Of a stretch of 64,000 nt of DNA, positions 29,447-38,074 are shown piece after piece. The position numbers were made by a program, and so were the translations under genes. The notes below the pieces were generated by a model, which was given only the letters and a program-made list of their open reading frames with translations, was not told the DNA's origin and made no database searches. Numbering within the stretch: position 1 is the stretch's first letter; each line of letters starts with the position of its first letter. The DNA is from Paraburkholderia agricolaris (GTDB lineage: Bacteria > Pseudomonadota > Gammaproteobacteria > Burkholderiales > Burkholderiaceae), in assembly GCF_009455635.1 (NCBI RefSeq), contig NZ_QPER01000001.1, positions 1 to 64,000 of the forward strand. Reading direction: 5' to 3'.

Positions 29447-29576
29447 CGCTTGAAGAGGCACTACGACTCGAGTTGTGGATACAGGGCATAAGAAACACTC
29501 GCGGCCGACGAGGCACTTTCTCAATTCCTCTATGGCTGGACGGTCCGCCTGATGTGTCGGGGACACAGATATCGAT

Positions 29577-31049
29577 ATGAGTGAACATGTACGAGGTTGG
29601 CTGATTCCGCTGCTGATTTTGGTGGCGGTCGTTATGTTTGGACACGCCGCAATTGCGGGTACTTCAAAACAAACGCAAGGCAATGAGAAGTCACCGACTG
29701 ATCCACTCGGCGCTGCGTCCGCGCTCGTGGTGACACCAACCGACGCACGCTTCACACTTGAAATTCGCGGCCTTGGCGTGGTGGTGGACAAATATCGACA
29801 AGGGGCTCTACTGAACCGCCTGGATGAAACTGGTCCTAAGGGCACGCTGCTATCACAGAATCCAAAGGACTATCCATGGCCAAGAAATGACCGCTCGTTT
29901 GCAGCCGATCAACGCGAAGGCAATGCATTGGAATATGCACTGCCGAACGGATGGGTCGAGCGCTGGCCGATCCCAACGATGGTCATCGGTCCCGCACGCA
30001 ACGAACAAGACAAAGATGCGGACCGAATTGAAGGCCATGTCGTCTCCGCCCGTCAGAAAGCGGGGCTGGGAATCACGCTCTTCGTCCAGCTTGGTGCCAT
30101 TCAGGCCAATGACAGCGACAGCGGTATTCGCACCTTGTTTCGAACATTTGAGCAGCACCCGGACTTGCCCGCCGTCGTCGTACTGGTAAATGATGGTGTC
30201 TGGACCCGCAACTATATGGGCACTCCCGGGACGGAGCGACCTGAGAACGGCAATTCGGTGCCTAAACAGCCAGACAGCATTGTGGCGCTGCTGGTAAGCA
30301 GGAAAGATCGCGTCGATCGCGACGTACGTCCCTACGTTATCGATGTTCCGTACAAAATCAATTTAAACGATACCAGGTACGACGTTATCAAACTGTGGAA
30401 CTACTATTGGACACAGGAAAAAATCTTTGACAAGACTCATCCTGGATTCATGACATCGGACTATTGGCAAAAGCTGGTGCCCGGATTGGAGAACCAGGTG
30501 GACAACCGAGGCCCCGGCGACTTCAAACCGAATCCATGGGTACCGATCCGCTGGACCGACTGGCAGCTTAAGCAATATGACGACGCACCGCTGCTTGGCT
30601 ATCTCCATCGCCCGGTTGAAGTGTCCTTCACCGACGAACAGGGCGCGCCGCTGAAGCGCCTCGCGCGCGTCGCCAAACTGAAAGAAGGCTGGACGCAGGC
30701 AATAGGCGCCCTTCCGGAGGGGCAGGCACCCTCACGTGTGTTCTTCGACCCGGGTTCATCGTCCGATTCGTGGATCGCGCTTACGCAGGCTCTGCACGGC
30801 AATGAACAACATCTGGATCTTGACGATCCGGAGGAAGGGTTCAACACGGCGCAACGCGTTGGCGATACTGGGACCGCTTCGCCGTGGGTACAGATCGGAC
30901 TTGCTGTCATGCGTGGATATGCAAAGGGCGGAACGACTGCGACGGTGAATCTGCGGAACCCCAATCACGCCAGCATTGTGATGGTCAGCCCGCCTGATGA
31001 CGCCTATCGCCAAAAGCATCCGCAACTGTTCGACTACGGCGTCAAGTAA
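29577..31049 (+). CDS. Divergent Tla3-like protein (DUF2875), copy 2
   Basis: The 490-aa product has an N-terminal membrane segment or uncleaved signal (about 8-28, WLIPLLILVAVVMFG) and a globular part that I place in the DUF2875/Tla3 family from its layout (ITLFVQLGAIQANDSDSG and WTRNYMGTPGTERP regions, C-terminal MVSPPDD motif) and its position before a PAAR gene. It shares little direct identity with copies 1 and 3. It may serve a different effector not encoded here. Confidence 0.68.
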   Translation: MSEHVRGWLIPLLILVAVVMFGHAAIAGTSKQTQGNEKSPTDPLGAASALVVTPTDARFTLEIRGLGVVVDKYRQGALLNRLDETGPKGTLLSQNPKDYPWPRNDRSFAADQREGNALEYALPNGWVERWPIPTMVIGPARNEQDKDADRIEGHVVSARQKAGLGITLFVQLGAIQANDSDSGIRTLFRTFEQHPDLPAVVVLVNDGVWTRNYMGTPGTERPENGNSVPKQPDSIVALLVSRKDRVDRDVRPYVIDVPYKINLNDTRYDVIKLWNYYWTQEKIFDKTHPGFMTSDYWQKLVPGLENQVDNRGPGDFKPNPWVPIRWTDWQLKQYDDAPLLGYLHRPVEVSFTDEQGAPLKRLARVAKLKEGWTQAIGALPEGQAPSRVFFDPGSSSDSWIALTQALHGNEQHLDLDDPEEGFNTAQRVGDTGTASPWVQIGLAVMRGYAKGGTTATVNLRNPNHASIVMVSPPDDAYRQKHPQLFDYGVK

Positions 31050-31063
31050 GCGCGCGGATCACC

Positions 31064-31324
31064 ATGTCTAAACCATTTATCCGTGTTGGAGACACACACA
31101 GTCATGGCGGACAGGTCGTCGCTGGCGCACCGAATTCCAACGCGAGTGGCAAAGCCATCGCTCGCGTTGGAGATCCTGCGATTTGCCAGATTCACGGGCC
31201 GACTACTATCGTGACGGGGGACAGTAACGTCAAATACGACAGCCAGTTCGTCGCCCGTGAAGGGGACAAACTGGCCTGCGGTGCGTCGTTGATTGTGAGT
31301 CAGGCTAAGACTGGCAGTCTTTGA
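31064..31324 (+). CDS. PAAR-domain spike tip protein, copy 2
   Basis: The 86-aa product has the PAAR pattern IRVGDTHSHGGQV, central CQIHGPTTIV and C-terminal KLACGASLIVSQ with the zinc-ligand His and Cys residues. It is clearly diverged from copies 1 and 3. It follows Tla3 copy 2 by 14 nt, repeating the Tla3-PAAR arrangement. Confidence 0.93.
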   Translation: MSKPFIRVGDTHSHGGQVVAGAPNSNASGKAIARVGDPAICQIHGPTTIVTGDSNVKYDSQFVAREGDKLACGASLIVSQAKTGSL

Positions 31325-31450
31325 AATCATGGGCCTTCAAGAACCCGAGGTCCTACATCGATTCGCGCAGGACTCCAGGCCGTGCCGCAGTCAGTCCGCA
31401 TGACAGATGCCATACCATAACGGGATGGCACCGCGCGTGTTTTTGACAGC

Positions 31451-32827
31451 GTGTCCCCGCAACCGGTAAGCATTGAGGATTTAATGAAACGTCTGGACAA
31501 GTTGCCACGCCTGCTTCACTTTGTCGTGCTTGCTTTAACCGCCGTATTCTTGAATCACGAGGCGGACGCGGTGCTTCCGATGACAGACCAGACGCTAGCC
31601 AATTCAACTGGCACGGGATATCCCTTTGCTGCCCAGGTAGTCGGAGTCGAATGGCTGAATCCGCTGCAGCGACGCGACTATCCGACCGAATGGCAACTGC
31701 TATGGACGCTTGGACTTGTTAAGCCCAACAAGAACGACGACATGGTGAAGGTCGACGCAAAGAAGTTCACCACGCTCCAAGCGGTCGCTTCTATCGCTGA
31801 CGCAAACGGTGGCCGGGAAACGCTGGATGGTTACTACGAGAAATACATCGATCAGTTGCTTGTGCTGTTCGGTGATCCTTACGTCATGAACGCGAAGTAC
31901 TTCTATTCCGTTAAAGCGCAGGATCGGAGGAAGTGGCGTGAACTGGCCGGTATGCACGTGGAGTTTGCGATTCCGTCTGGCCGGCTCAATCCGACTGAGG
32001 CTGGGCAATATTTGCGCAAGGGCATCGTCAGCGAGTTCAATATAGGTAATGACGAATTCACTGACCTTTGGAGCCACGATACGCCTCCCGACGTACACGT
32101 CACATCCGGCGGCCCCAACGCAGGTTTCACGTCCTTAAACGCTGCACTCGACTATCTTCAGACTCGTCCTCAACAGAGCGTCTGGGTAATGAACTGGGAC
32201 GCCCCGAGTTACCCGCCGAAGTTCCGGCAAATCAACGAGAACCTGGTCTTGCTGATTCTGGCCGGACCTGAAATGAAGACCGAGCGCGAACCACTCGCGT
32301 GGATCGGCCGGGCGGCAACGGGCAATGTGAAGGACTTTGACGCGAAGGCAGGCACAACGCGCGCTGTACAGGCATGGAAATCGACCATCGAGGCCGCAGC
32401 GCAAAACGCCGGCAAGAATCTGCATGATATTCAGTACATCATCCACGATGCAGGGAAAGGCTCGGATGCAGCGTCTGAACGTATCGGTTCACTGTCCCGT
32501 ACGCTAACGGAAAACTTGCCTGAGTTCGACTATCAGAAACAGACGTTCAATACGGCGGGATTGCTAGGCGATATGGGCGCGGGGAGCGCGCTGACAAACG
32601 TGGCGCTGGCAATTGCACGCGCAAACCATCTCGGCGGCAGCGTACTTGTTACAGGGACGGCCGATCAAGACCATCCGGTTGCCGTTGTGGTATCAGCACC
32701 GTCAAAACTCACGCCCATCGTTGCGGATCAGGACTGGTTTCGCGCCCGTGGTGAGAACAACGCCTATCTTCCGTGGTGGGGGCGTCGTCATGACACGGAC
32801 TATAAACAGCAAGGCTACTCGTACTAG
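31451..32827 (+). CDS. Tla3-like lipase adaptor (DUF2875), copy 3
   Basis: The product is 458 aa from GTG 31451; ATG 31484, preceded by GAGGA, is an alternative that gives a signal-like N-terminus (MKRLDKLPRLLHFVVLALTAV). Compared with copy 1 it lacks the first membrane segment. Residues up to about 206 are homologous but diverged; from there to the end the protein is identical to copy 1 because of the near-identical DNA block. Both coupling to a PAAR gene and the WDAPSYPPKFRQINEN segment are shared with copy 1. Confidence 0.82.
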   Translation: MSPQPVSIEDLMKRLDKLPRLLHFVVLALTAVFLNHEADAVLPMTDQTLANSTGTGYPFAAQVVGVEWLNPLQRRDYPTEWQLLWTLGLVKPNKNDDMVKVDAKKFTTLQAVASIADANGGRETLDGYYEKYIDQLLVLFGDPYVMNAKYFYSVKAQDRRKWRELAGMHVEFAIPSGRLNPTEAGQYLRKGIVSEFNIGNDEFTDLWSHDTPPDVHVTSGGPNAGFTSLNAALDYLQTRPQQSVWVMNWDAPSYPPKFRQINENLVLLILAGPEMKTEREPLAWIGRAATGNVKDFDAKAGTTRAVQAWKSTIEAAAQNAGKNLHDIQYIIHDAGKGSDAASERIGSLSRTLTENLPEFDYQKQTFNTAGLLGDMGAGSALTNVALAIARANHLGGSVLVTGTADQDHPVAVVVSAPSKLTPIVADQDWFRARGENNAYLPWWGRRHDTDYKQQGYSY

Positions 32828-33090
32828 GAGCGGGTCAGATGCGCGGCATCATTCGTGTGGGAGACGCAACCAGTCATGGCGGCAGGGTGACGACCGGCAG
32901 CGCAGTGAGTGAGGTCATGGGCAGGCCAGTCGCACGAATCGGCGACATGTGTATATGTCCCATCGCGGGTCATCGGACCTGCGTGATTGTGGAAGGGGAT
33001 CCAAACGTGAACGTCGACGGAAAACCTGCGGCCTTTGACGGACACAAGACATCGTGTGGTGCGACACTCATATCGTCGATGCCGACGTCG
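32069..33090 (+). repeat. 1.02-kb near-identical repeat, copy B
   Basis: Partner of 25410-26431. It spans the C-terminal half of Tla3 copy 3 and most of the PAAR copy 3 gene. Upstream of 32069 the two loci drop to obviously lower similarity, and downstream of 33090 similarity stops. Confidence 0.9.
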
Positions 33091-33120
33091 GTGCTATCTC
33101 CATCAACGTCGAGAATTTAG
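32839..33120 (+). CDS. PAAR-domain spike tip protein, copy 3
   Basis: The 93-aa PAAR protein is nearly identical to copy 1 (one Gln to Arg change in the central loop) until MPTS, where the repeat ends and a new tail VLSPSTSRI is read. Zinc-ligand residues are retained. It closes the plus-strand Tle3-type region; no immunity gene follows, and the next genes are on the other strand. Confidence 0.92.
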   Translation: MRGIIRVGDATSHGGRVTTGSAVSEVMGRPVARIGDMCICPIAGHRTCVIVEGDPNVNVDGKPAAFDGHKTSCGATLISSMPTSVLSPSTSRI

Positions 33121-33296
33121 GCTCTCGGAGCGGATCAGCCGCGTGCGAATGGTCGTTGTGTAAATAGGCGCGAGCAGCGACTTCAATCAGAGGCTCGTCC
33201 GCGTAACAAGCAGTCGATACGTTTCGAGTTCGTCGGCAGTTGAAACTCGAGCATGACGCCCTGGTTGCCTCAACCCGGCGCGCGAAAGTTTGATTC

Positions 33297-33653
33297 TTAG
33301 TCTTGGTAATCGGAGTACTTACGCGAATCTCCCCGGACTTTTTCGGCGGGATATTTCACCCCATTGATATCCATTTTTTCCAGGCAGGCTTGATAGAGGT
33401 CGACATCGAGCTTGTCTGCAAGTCGGACGAGGTAGAGCAATACGTCCGCCATTTCGTGACGAATGGCGGTTTGTTTGCCGTCGTCCAGTTCGCTCTTGTG
33501 TCCGGTGGTCAGCCACTGAAATGGCTCCAGTAGCTCACTCGCCTCGACGCTTAGAGCAGTCGCCAGATTCTTTGGCGTGTGAAATTTGTCCCAGTCGCGT
33601 TCATCCGCGAATTGACGAACGAGGTCACGCAAGCTAGCAAGGTCACTTTGCAT
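33297..33653 (-). CDS. MazG-like nucleotide pyrophosphohydrolase
   Basis: All-alpha NTP pyrophosphohydrolases of this group (dCTPase/RS21-C6 type) hydrolyse dNTPs to dNMPs and pyrophosphate. The 118-aa product from ATG 33653 (MQSDLASLRDLVRQFADERDW) has EASELLEPFQW and HEMADVLLYLVRLADKLDVD, which supply the ExxE and ExxD magnesium sites. Upstream in-frame starts at 33683 and 33686 exist and abut the previous stop. The family is usually housekeeping or anti-mutator, and its presence in a T6SS region could be incidental. Confidence 0.88.
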   Translation of the reverse strand: MQSDLASLRDLVRQFADERDWDKFHTPKNLATALSVEASELLEPFQWLTTGHKSELDDGKQTAIRHEMADVLLYLVRLADKLDVDLYQACLEKMDINGVKYPAEKVRGDSRKYSDYQD

Positions 33654-33686
33654 TTCAAAATCTCTTCGGGGTGGTGGCTTCATCAA

Positions 33687-34286
33687 TCAATCGGCAAACA
33701 TCCCTTCCGTCAGTTTCACCGGTTCGCCATTGACAGAAAACTTGTACTGCATGATGTTCTTGTTCTCCAACGTGGAAAAGGAGATTGCCGCGCCGCTAGT
33801 CGAAAATTTCTTATTGACCTCTTCGCCTGCGATTTTTCCCGAAACAATAGCGGCAGAATACGGCGACAGAGCAGGGGGCATGCTCAAGTCTTTCACCAAT
33901 TTGCGCATCTTCGGATTCTGCGCGGACTGATCGACAAGGCTCGCTTCGTAGATATATTTCCAGCCGGTGATCTTCTTGAGGTGACCCGCGATGTCGTCAT
34001 CCCACCGATATTTTTTCAGCAACTCCGCCAGCGTGATAGACGAATTCCTGCTGACTTTCACGCAACAAAGCACGCTGTTCTTTGTACCGGCATCCACCAG
34101 CCCGCTGAACACCGTATCGTCGGCAATTTTTTGATCGACGAAAACAATATTGTGGCGCACCGCATTGGATCCCCCATTAGCATCGGCAACAGGAAGTTGC
34201 TCCCACACACCAACGATCGGGGCCTGTTGGGCATTCGCAAAATTGCAAATCAAAACGACAAAAACTGATACTGCGATCCTTCGCAT
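33687..34286 (-). CDS. Secreted protein, candidate immunity factor
   Basis: No family recognised. The 199-aa product has a Sec signal peptide (MRRIAVSVFVVLICNFANAQ) and a soluble periplasmic-looking body with a Cys pair (LCCVKV). It lies 11 nt after the end of a decayed effector-like frame (34298-34797), the position expected for the immunity protein of a periplasm-acting effector. No function can be read from its residues. Confidence 0.65.
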   Translation of the reverse strand: MRRIAVSVFVVLICNFANAQQAPIVGVWEQLPVADANGGSNAVRHNIVFVDQKIADDTVFSGLVDAGTKNSVLCCVKVSRNSSITLAELLKKYRWDDDIAGHLKKITGWKYIYEASLVDQSAQNPKMRKLVKDLSMPPALSPYSAAIVSGKIAGEEVNKKFSTSGAAISFSTLENKNIMQYKFSVNGEPVKLTEGMFAD

Positions 34287-34297
34287 AATTTTCCCTG

Positions 34298-34797
34298 TTA
34301 ATGACCCGTGTCAGACCAATGCATGTTTCCATGGGAATGATAAGTTACCCCATAGCCGTCGCCAACGTGCTTCGGGTCGGCAAATGATCTGACTTCGACG
34401 TCATGACCTGCCGCATCCTTGACTCGCTTGCCCAGGTTCCGAGTGATATTCAGATGGACTGCCGCGCCATAGTTATGGCGAGGCGCTGCATTGGCGGACG
34501 AATACGGAGTTGTACTCGATTCACTATTCGCCGCGCGACCGGTGCTGGCCGTCGCCGCAACTTGCTGCGTTGACGCTGGAAGGTTATTTCCGGCAGCGCT
34601 GTTCACCGCCGTAGCCATGGCGTGCATGGCAGAGCCAGCAACGGATTTAGCGCCGGTGACTGGGATGTGTGATTGATCGGCTGGTTGAGATTGGGCATTG
34701 AGTTAGCGCCGGCGACACTGCGGATGCGCAGACATGAGCCCCTTATGCGCGATCTCGTGAGCAAGGCCTGTATTGAAGGCTAGAGTTCGCCTCGTGC
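34298..34797 (-). pseudogene. Remnant of a metallopeptidase-like effector
   Basis: On the minus strand the frame reads FNTGLAHEIAHKGLMSAHPQ, with a zinc-type HEIAH at 34745-34759, then a TAA stop. In the same frame it continues through a Ser/Ala-rich stretch (an internal ATG at 34627 opens a 109-codon frame) to the C-terminus GVTYHSHGNMHWSDTGH. The 5' part is missing: the frame is closed by a stop next to the Imm52 gene. I read this as a truncated and interrupted effector gene; the two pieces could alternatively come from different genes. Confidence 0.5.
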
Positions 34798-34815
34798 GCT
34801 AAATTTCAGTCCGAC

Positions 34816-35535
34816 CTACAGTTCGGCATACAACGGCAATAAATCCTGATCGACCAACCGCAGTTCAATCGCATTCGCGGCCGCCACATGCTCCTCCTTC
34901 GCCGCCGAAAACGGTTCATCGACGACACTGACCACAATTGTCCCTTTCTGCAACTCGCCATCCATCACAGGAATGAGGGAAGCGGCTTCCGGCACTTGCC
35001 GTGACGTGAGAACTCTCGGCAAATAAAGCATCCAACCGGCGCCGGGTCGTTTTTCGAAAGCTTGCTGCTGCGAAAAATACTTGAATGGCCCGACCTGAAC
35101 GCTCGACGCGGACCAGATGCGCGCCGCTTCCGAAACAACGTCCGCGACCAGTGTTGTCTGCTGAAATCCGACAATGCCTTTCATCTGGAAGGTCACCGAG
35201 CACACACTGTCAATGCCCTGCGAGTCGGAAAAAGCAGCTTCACCGTCTCCCTCCAAGCCATTCCACACCCCGAGCGACCTGACTCTAGTGCCATTGGATA
35301 AAGCGGAACTCTTGGCCATGGCAATCGCCGCGCTGGTCGGTCCATTGGCATCGAAGGCCGCGTTTTGCAACGACGCTTTTTTCGTATCCGCCGCTGGATA
35401 CCATTTGTCCACGGGGAAGCCGGCTCGCGTCAGGACGTTCGCAAACTGCCAAAGTCGATCGTACCCCGACTCGATGGTCGGCAATTGCGGGGCAGCTACG
35501 CGATAGGTGACATCAATGTTCAAATGAAAGGCCAT
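34816..35535 (-). CDS. Imm52-family immunity protein
   Basis: The 239-aa protein (ATG 35535, MAFHLNIDVTYRV; a TTG at 35544 is possible) resembles Imm52 immunity proteins of polymorphic-toxin and T6SS loci, with GYDRLWQFANVLTRAGFPVD and the following WYPAADT in the first 50 residues. It has no signal peptide, so the matching toxin should act in the cytoplasm. No intact cognate effector is adjacent; upstream are only truncated PAAR and DUF4123 genes. It looks like an orphan immunity gene kept after its toxin was lost. Confidence 0.72.
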   Translation of the reverse strand: MAFHLNIDVTYRVAAPQLPTIESGYDRLWQFANVLTRAGFPVDKWYPAADTKKASLQNAAFDANGPTSAAIAMAKSSALSNGTRVRSLGVWNGLEGDGEAAFSDSQGIDSVCSVTFQMKGIVGFQQTTLVADVVSEAARIWSASSVQVGPFKYFSQQQAFEKRPGAGWMLYLPRVLTSRQVPEAASLIPVMDGELQKGTIVVSVVDEPFSAAKEEHVAAANAIELRLVDQDLLPLYAEL

Positions 35536-35563
35536 GTTCGTCAACGTTCAGTGTTCGTACTCG

Positions 35564-35725
35564 TCAAAGTGGCTTCAATTCTGTGTTGACCAGCGGCGCG
35601 GTGGTGCGAAAGCTGCGGCCGAAATGCTGTTCGTACTGCAGGCCATCGACCAGCGCATACGCACGCAGCCCCGACGCATCCGCACGCAAACGCTCCAGCC
35701 GTTCAGCGAGAGTCGTTGGGATCAT
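35564..35725 (-). pseudogene. Truncated DUF4123 adaptor gene
   Basis: Only 53 codons remain (MIPTTLAERLERLRADASG, then YALVDGLQYEQHFGR), matching the N-terminal part of DUF4123 T6SS adaptors, which normally run to about 280 aa. The start overlaps the end of the truncated PAAR frame by ATGA, preserving the original coupling. The rest of the gene and the effector expected after it are deleted. Confidence 0.68.
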
Positions 35726-35943
35726 GAGCGCACGACAGTGGAAGCGCCCGTTTCTGCGGCATGAGCGAGGCACTCGCGACACAAGGTCGGCGCGACTGTG
35801 GACTCCGCCGCCGCGGCTGTCGTGCCCTGCATCGACGCAGGTACATTGCCGGTGGTCTCGGATTGCGCGGCGATCAACACCGCACCGCACGAAATCTTGT
35901 CGCCGTGCAACGTGCTATCGCCTTCACATGCGATCGAAGTCAC
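35722..35943 (-). pseudogene. Truncated PAAR gene
   Basis: The 73-codon frame begins GTG and reads IACEGDSTLHGDKISCGAVLIAAQ in two adjoining stretches, the C-terminal half of a PAAR domain, followed by a Thr/Ala-rich tail with a CRECLAH motif. A stop codon lies directly upstream, so the N-terminal half with its first zinc ligands is gone. Confidence 0.7.
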
Positions 35944-35986
35944 AAGTCACCTGCCATCAATCTCGAATATCGAATCACGTTCAAAG

Positions 35987-36919
35987 CTAGGTCCGTTTGC
36001 TGTGGCGCCCACCGCTGAAGTCGACGGTGCTGACAAAGAACACACCAACGGCGAAGAACGGCAAGCCGATGACAAAGAGGATGGCAGGCAGTCCCCAGTG
36101 CTCCCAGAAGCTGTCGATCATCGCGCGATCGGGCGTATTCGCATCGTAGAGAACACTGACCTCATCACCGCTGCCGAGATCGTTATGCGATGACGACGAA
36201 CCCTGCGCAAAGGTGACTTCTCTCCCCGTCGCGGTTTTGAACGCGACAATCGCCGAGTACATGTGCGAGCGCGGCTGATAAGGCCGCTCGGCTTCCTGGA
36301 CTTCGACGACCTTGCCAGTCGTGCGCGTATAGCTTCCAATGATCTGCCGTTCGCGCATCGCCGAAGCGGCAGCGCCCAGCAGAAATCCCGCGCCGATGAC
36401 AATCGGAATCAGGCAGATCAGTAGATTCTGTCGGCCGCGTTTGCGCCTCGCCTGCGAGTACGACGAAGGCGCGACATCTTTAACCTTGCCGCGCTCGATT
36501 ACGAACATCACCACGCCAATCGCCGAAAACACCACGCTGAGCAACATCACTACGCCGACAGGAAACCAGCGCTGCCCAAAGTCGTCGATGATCGCCGAGT
36601 GTGCGGGGTCCGCAGGGTCGTAGAACACGCGCAACTTTTGGCCGATATCGTAGGCCGGCTGCGTCGACGACGTCTGGCCCGTGATCTGTTCGCGCTCGCC
36701 GCGTGCGGTCGTGAAGACAATCACGGGTTGATACGAACGCCAGCTCCGGCCGCCCTGGTCGTAACTCACCACGGTTCCTTCGGCGACCGTCATGCGATGC
36801 GTGGCGATCAGCGAAGACACGAGCCAGCACAGCGAAAAAAGCAGCGCGCCGAGACTGAGCGTCAGGATGACGAGCGTGCTTCGGCTGTGCGGCGACGGGG
36901 CGGCGGCTGAATTCATCAT
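35987..36919 (-). CDS. DUF3592 membrane protein
   Basis: The 310-aa product has four predicted membrane helices in two pairs (about 17-40, 118-140, 168-188 and 276-300). Each pair encloses a soluble domain with the DUF3592 pattern: a VVSYD or VVEVQ strand and then LRVFYDPADP or VSVLYDANTP. It is thus a tandem duplication of DUF3592. Function unknown; such proteins are common near T6SS effectors and toxins and are candidate inner-membrane immunity proteins. It follows the SUMF1-like gene by 30 nt on the same strand. Confidence 0.78.
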   Translation of the reverse strand: MMNSAAAPSPHSRSTLVILTLSLGALLFSLCWLVSSLIATHRMTVAEGTVVSYDQGGRSWRSYQPVIVFTTARGEREQITGQTSSTQPAYDIGQKLRVFYDPADPAHSAIIDDFGQRWFPVGVVMLLSVVFSAIGVVMFVIERGKVKDVAPSSYSQARRKRGRQNLLICLIPIVIGAGFLLGAAASAMRERQIIGSYTRTTGKVVEVQEAERPYQPRSHMYSAIVAFKTATGREVTFAQGSSSSHNDLGSGDEVSVLYDANTPDRAMIDSFWEHWGLPAILFVIGLPFFAVGVFFVSTVDFSGGRHSKRT

Positions 36920-36949
36920 GAGTGGACGGTTGGAGCGTGCGTGCGCATC

Positions 36950-38032
36950 TCACTGACCTGTTGGCGAAGACGGGTTGAGCACGCATCGAAACCCGAGATC
37001 GGCCTTCGCGGTATCGGGCGCGAAGCCCGTGCGGTCGATGACGAGTCGCGTGCGGCTATCGGTTGCATACCGGACGCTGCGCAGGCTGCCTCGCTCCGGA
37101 CCTCGCGGATCGTGCGGCGCCGCGTGGCTATAGTAGTTCTTGTCGAACCAGTCATAAGTCCATTCCTTGCCGCGGCCAAACACGTCCGACACGCCCAGCC
37201 GATTGTCGCCATACGTGCCTACCGGCCGGCTAGCCAGCGGCTCCGGGCTGGTGCCGTTCTCTTCCATTTTATCGATGATGTTGTCGAGCTGTTCGAGGTT
37301 GTATTTGCCGTCGACAACCGGCACCGCGGCGCTGGGAATCACCCACAACTCGCCGCGCGAACGTGCTGCATATTCCCACTGCGCCTCAGTCGGCAAATCG
37401 ACCGGCAGACTCACGAGCTTACCGACCCATGCGCAGAAATCGCGCGACTGTTGCCACGTGATATGCGCCACGGGGTAGTCGGGGAAACGGAACTCCAGGT
37501 CTCCGTGTTTGCTGATCGCGATCGGCGGCAAGCCATTGGCGCGTGTGTAAAGGTCATAGTCGGCGTAAGTCACGCGATGCTTGAAAATCGAGTAACTGTC
37601 GAGCGTTACGTTGTGTGCGGGCGCGGCGCCGTCGTTGGCGGAGTAGGGCAGTCTTTCCTGCGACTTTTCCGGACCGAAATCGCCCATCAGGAACTGGCCG
37701 CCTTTGACGAAGACCAGTTCGCGATGCACCTTGTCCTTGAATCTGGCGAGTTCGTCATTAGAAGGCGGCGGCAACGACTTGAAGTAATCCTGCAAGATGC
37801 GGATGGTGTCGTCGTACGGCTTACCGGTTCCCCAGTTCAGCACAGTGCTGAGATGTTCCCACGTGTCCTTCTTCGGTGATGGTGTCGTAATCTCGCGGAT
37901 CAATCGATCTTTGTCAGCGGGTGCGTTCACGTCGACTTTCTGTGCAAAAACGCTGCCCGACAACAGCAACGATATTCCAGCAACCAACAGCACCCGTGAT
38001 TTCTCTTGAGCCAGACGAGACCGATAACCCAT
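36950..38032 (-). CDS. Secreted SUMF1/formylglycine-generating-enzyme-like protein
   Basis: The 360-aa product has a signal peptide (LLLVAGISLLLSGSVFAQ-like segment, about 14-30) and a C-type-lectin-like SUMF1 domain: FVKGGQFLMGDFG near 108, YPVAHITWQQSRDFCAWVG near 185, LPTEAQWEYAARSRGE near 213 and the terminal LGFRCVLN. Catalytic formylglycine-generating enzymes use a Cys pair near the C-terminus; only scattered Cys are present here, so it is probably a non-catalytic binding protein. It directly follows a broken effector gene and may be its immunity partner; this is inference. Confidence 0.82.
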   Translation of the reverse strand: MGYRSRLAQEKSRVLLVAGISLLLSGSVFAQKVDVNAPADKDRLIREITTPSPKKDTWEHLSTVLNWGTGKPYDDTIRILQDYFKSLPPPSNDELARFKDKVHRELVFVKGGQFLMGDFGPEKSQERLPYSANDGAAPAHNVTLDSYSIFKHRVTYADYDLYTRANGLPPIAISKHGDLEFRFPDYPVAHITWQQSRDFCAWVGKLVSLPVDLPTEAQWEYAARSRGELWVIPSAAVPVVDGKYNLEQLDNIIDKMEENGTSPEPLASRPVGTYGDNRLGVSDVFGRGKEWTYDWFDKNYYSHAAPHDPRGPERGSLRSVRYATDSRTRLVIDRTGFAPDTAKADLGFRCVLNPSSPTGQ

Positions 38033-38074
38033 ACAGCACCACTCCTGTATTCTCTATTGAACCGATGTCGCCGC

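Noticed and set aside
29470..29485. TTGTGGATAC near-match to a DnaA box
   Set aside because: A single imperfect 9-mer 29 kb from dnaA is expected by chance and no cluster surrounds it.
33579..34268. 229-codon plus-strand frame opposite the secreted 199-aa gene
   Set aside because: The minus-strand frame has a clear signal peptide and tight spacing to neighbours; the plus frame does not.
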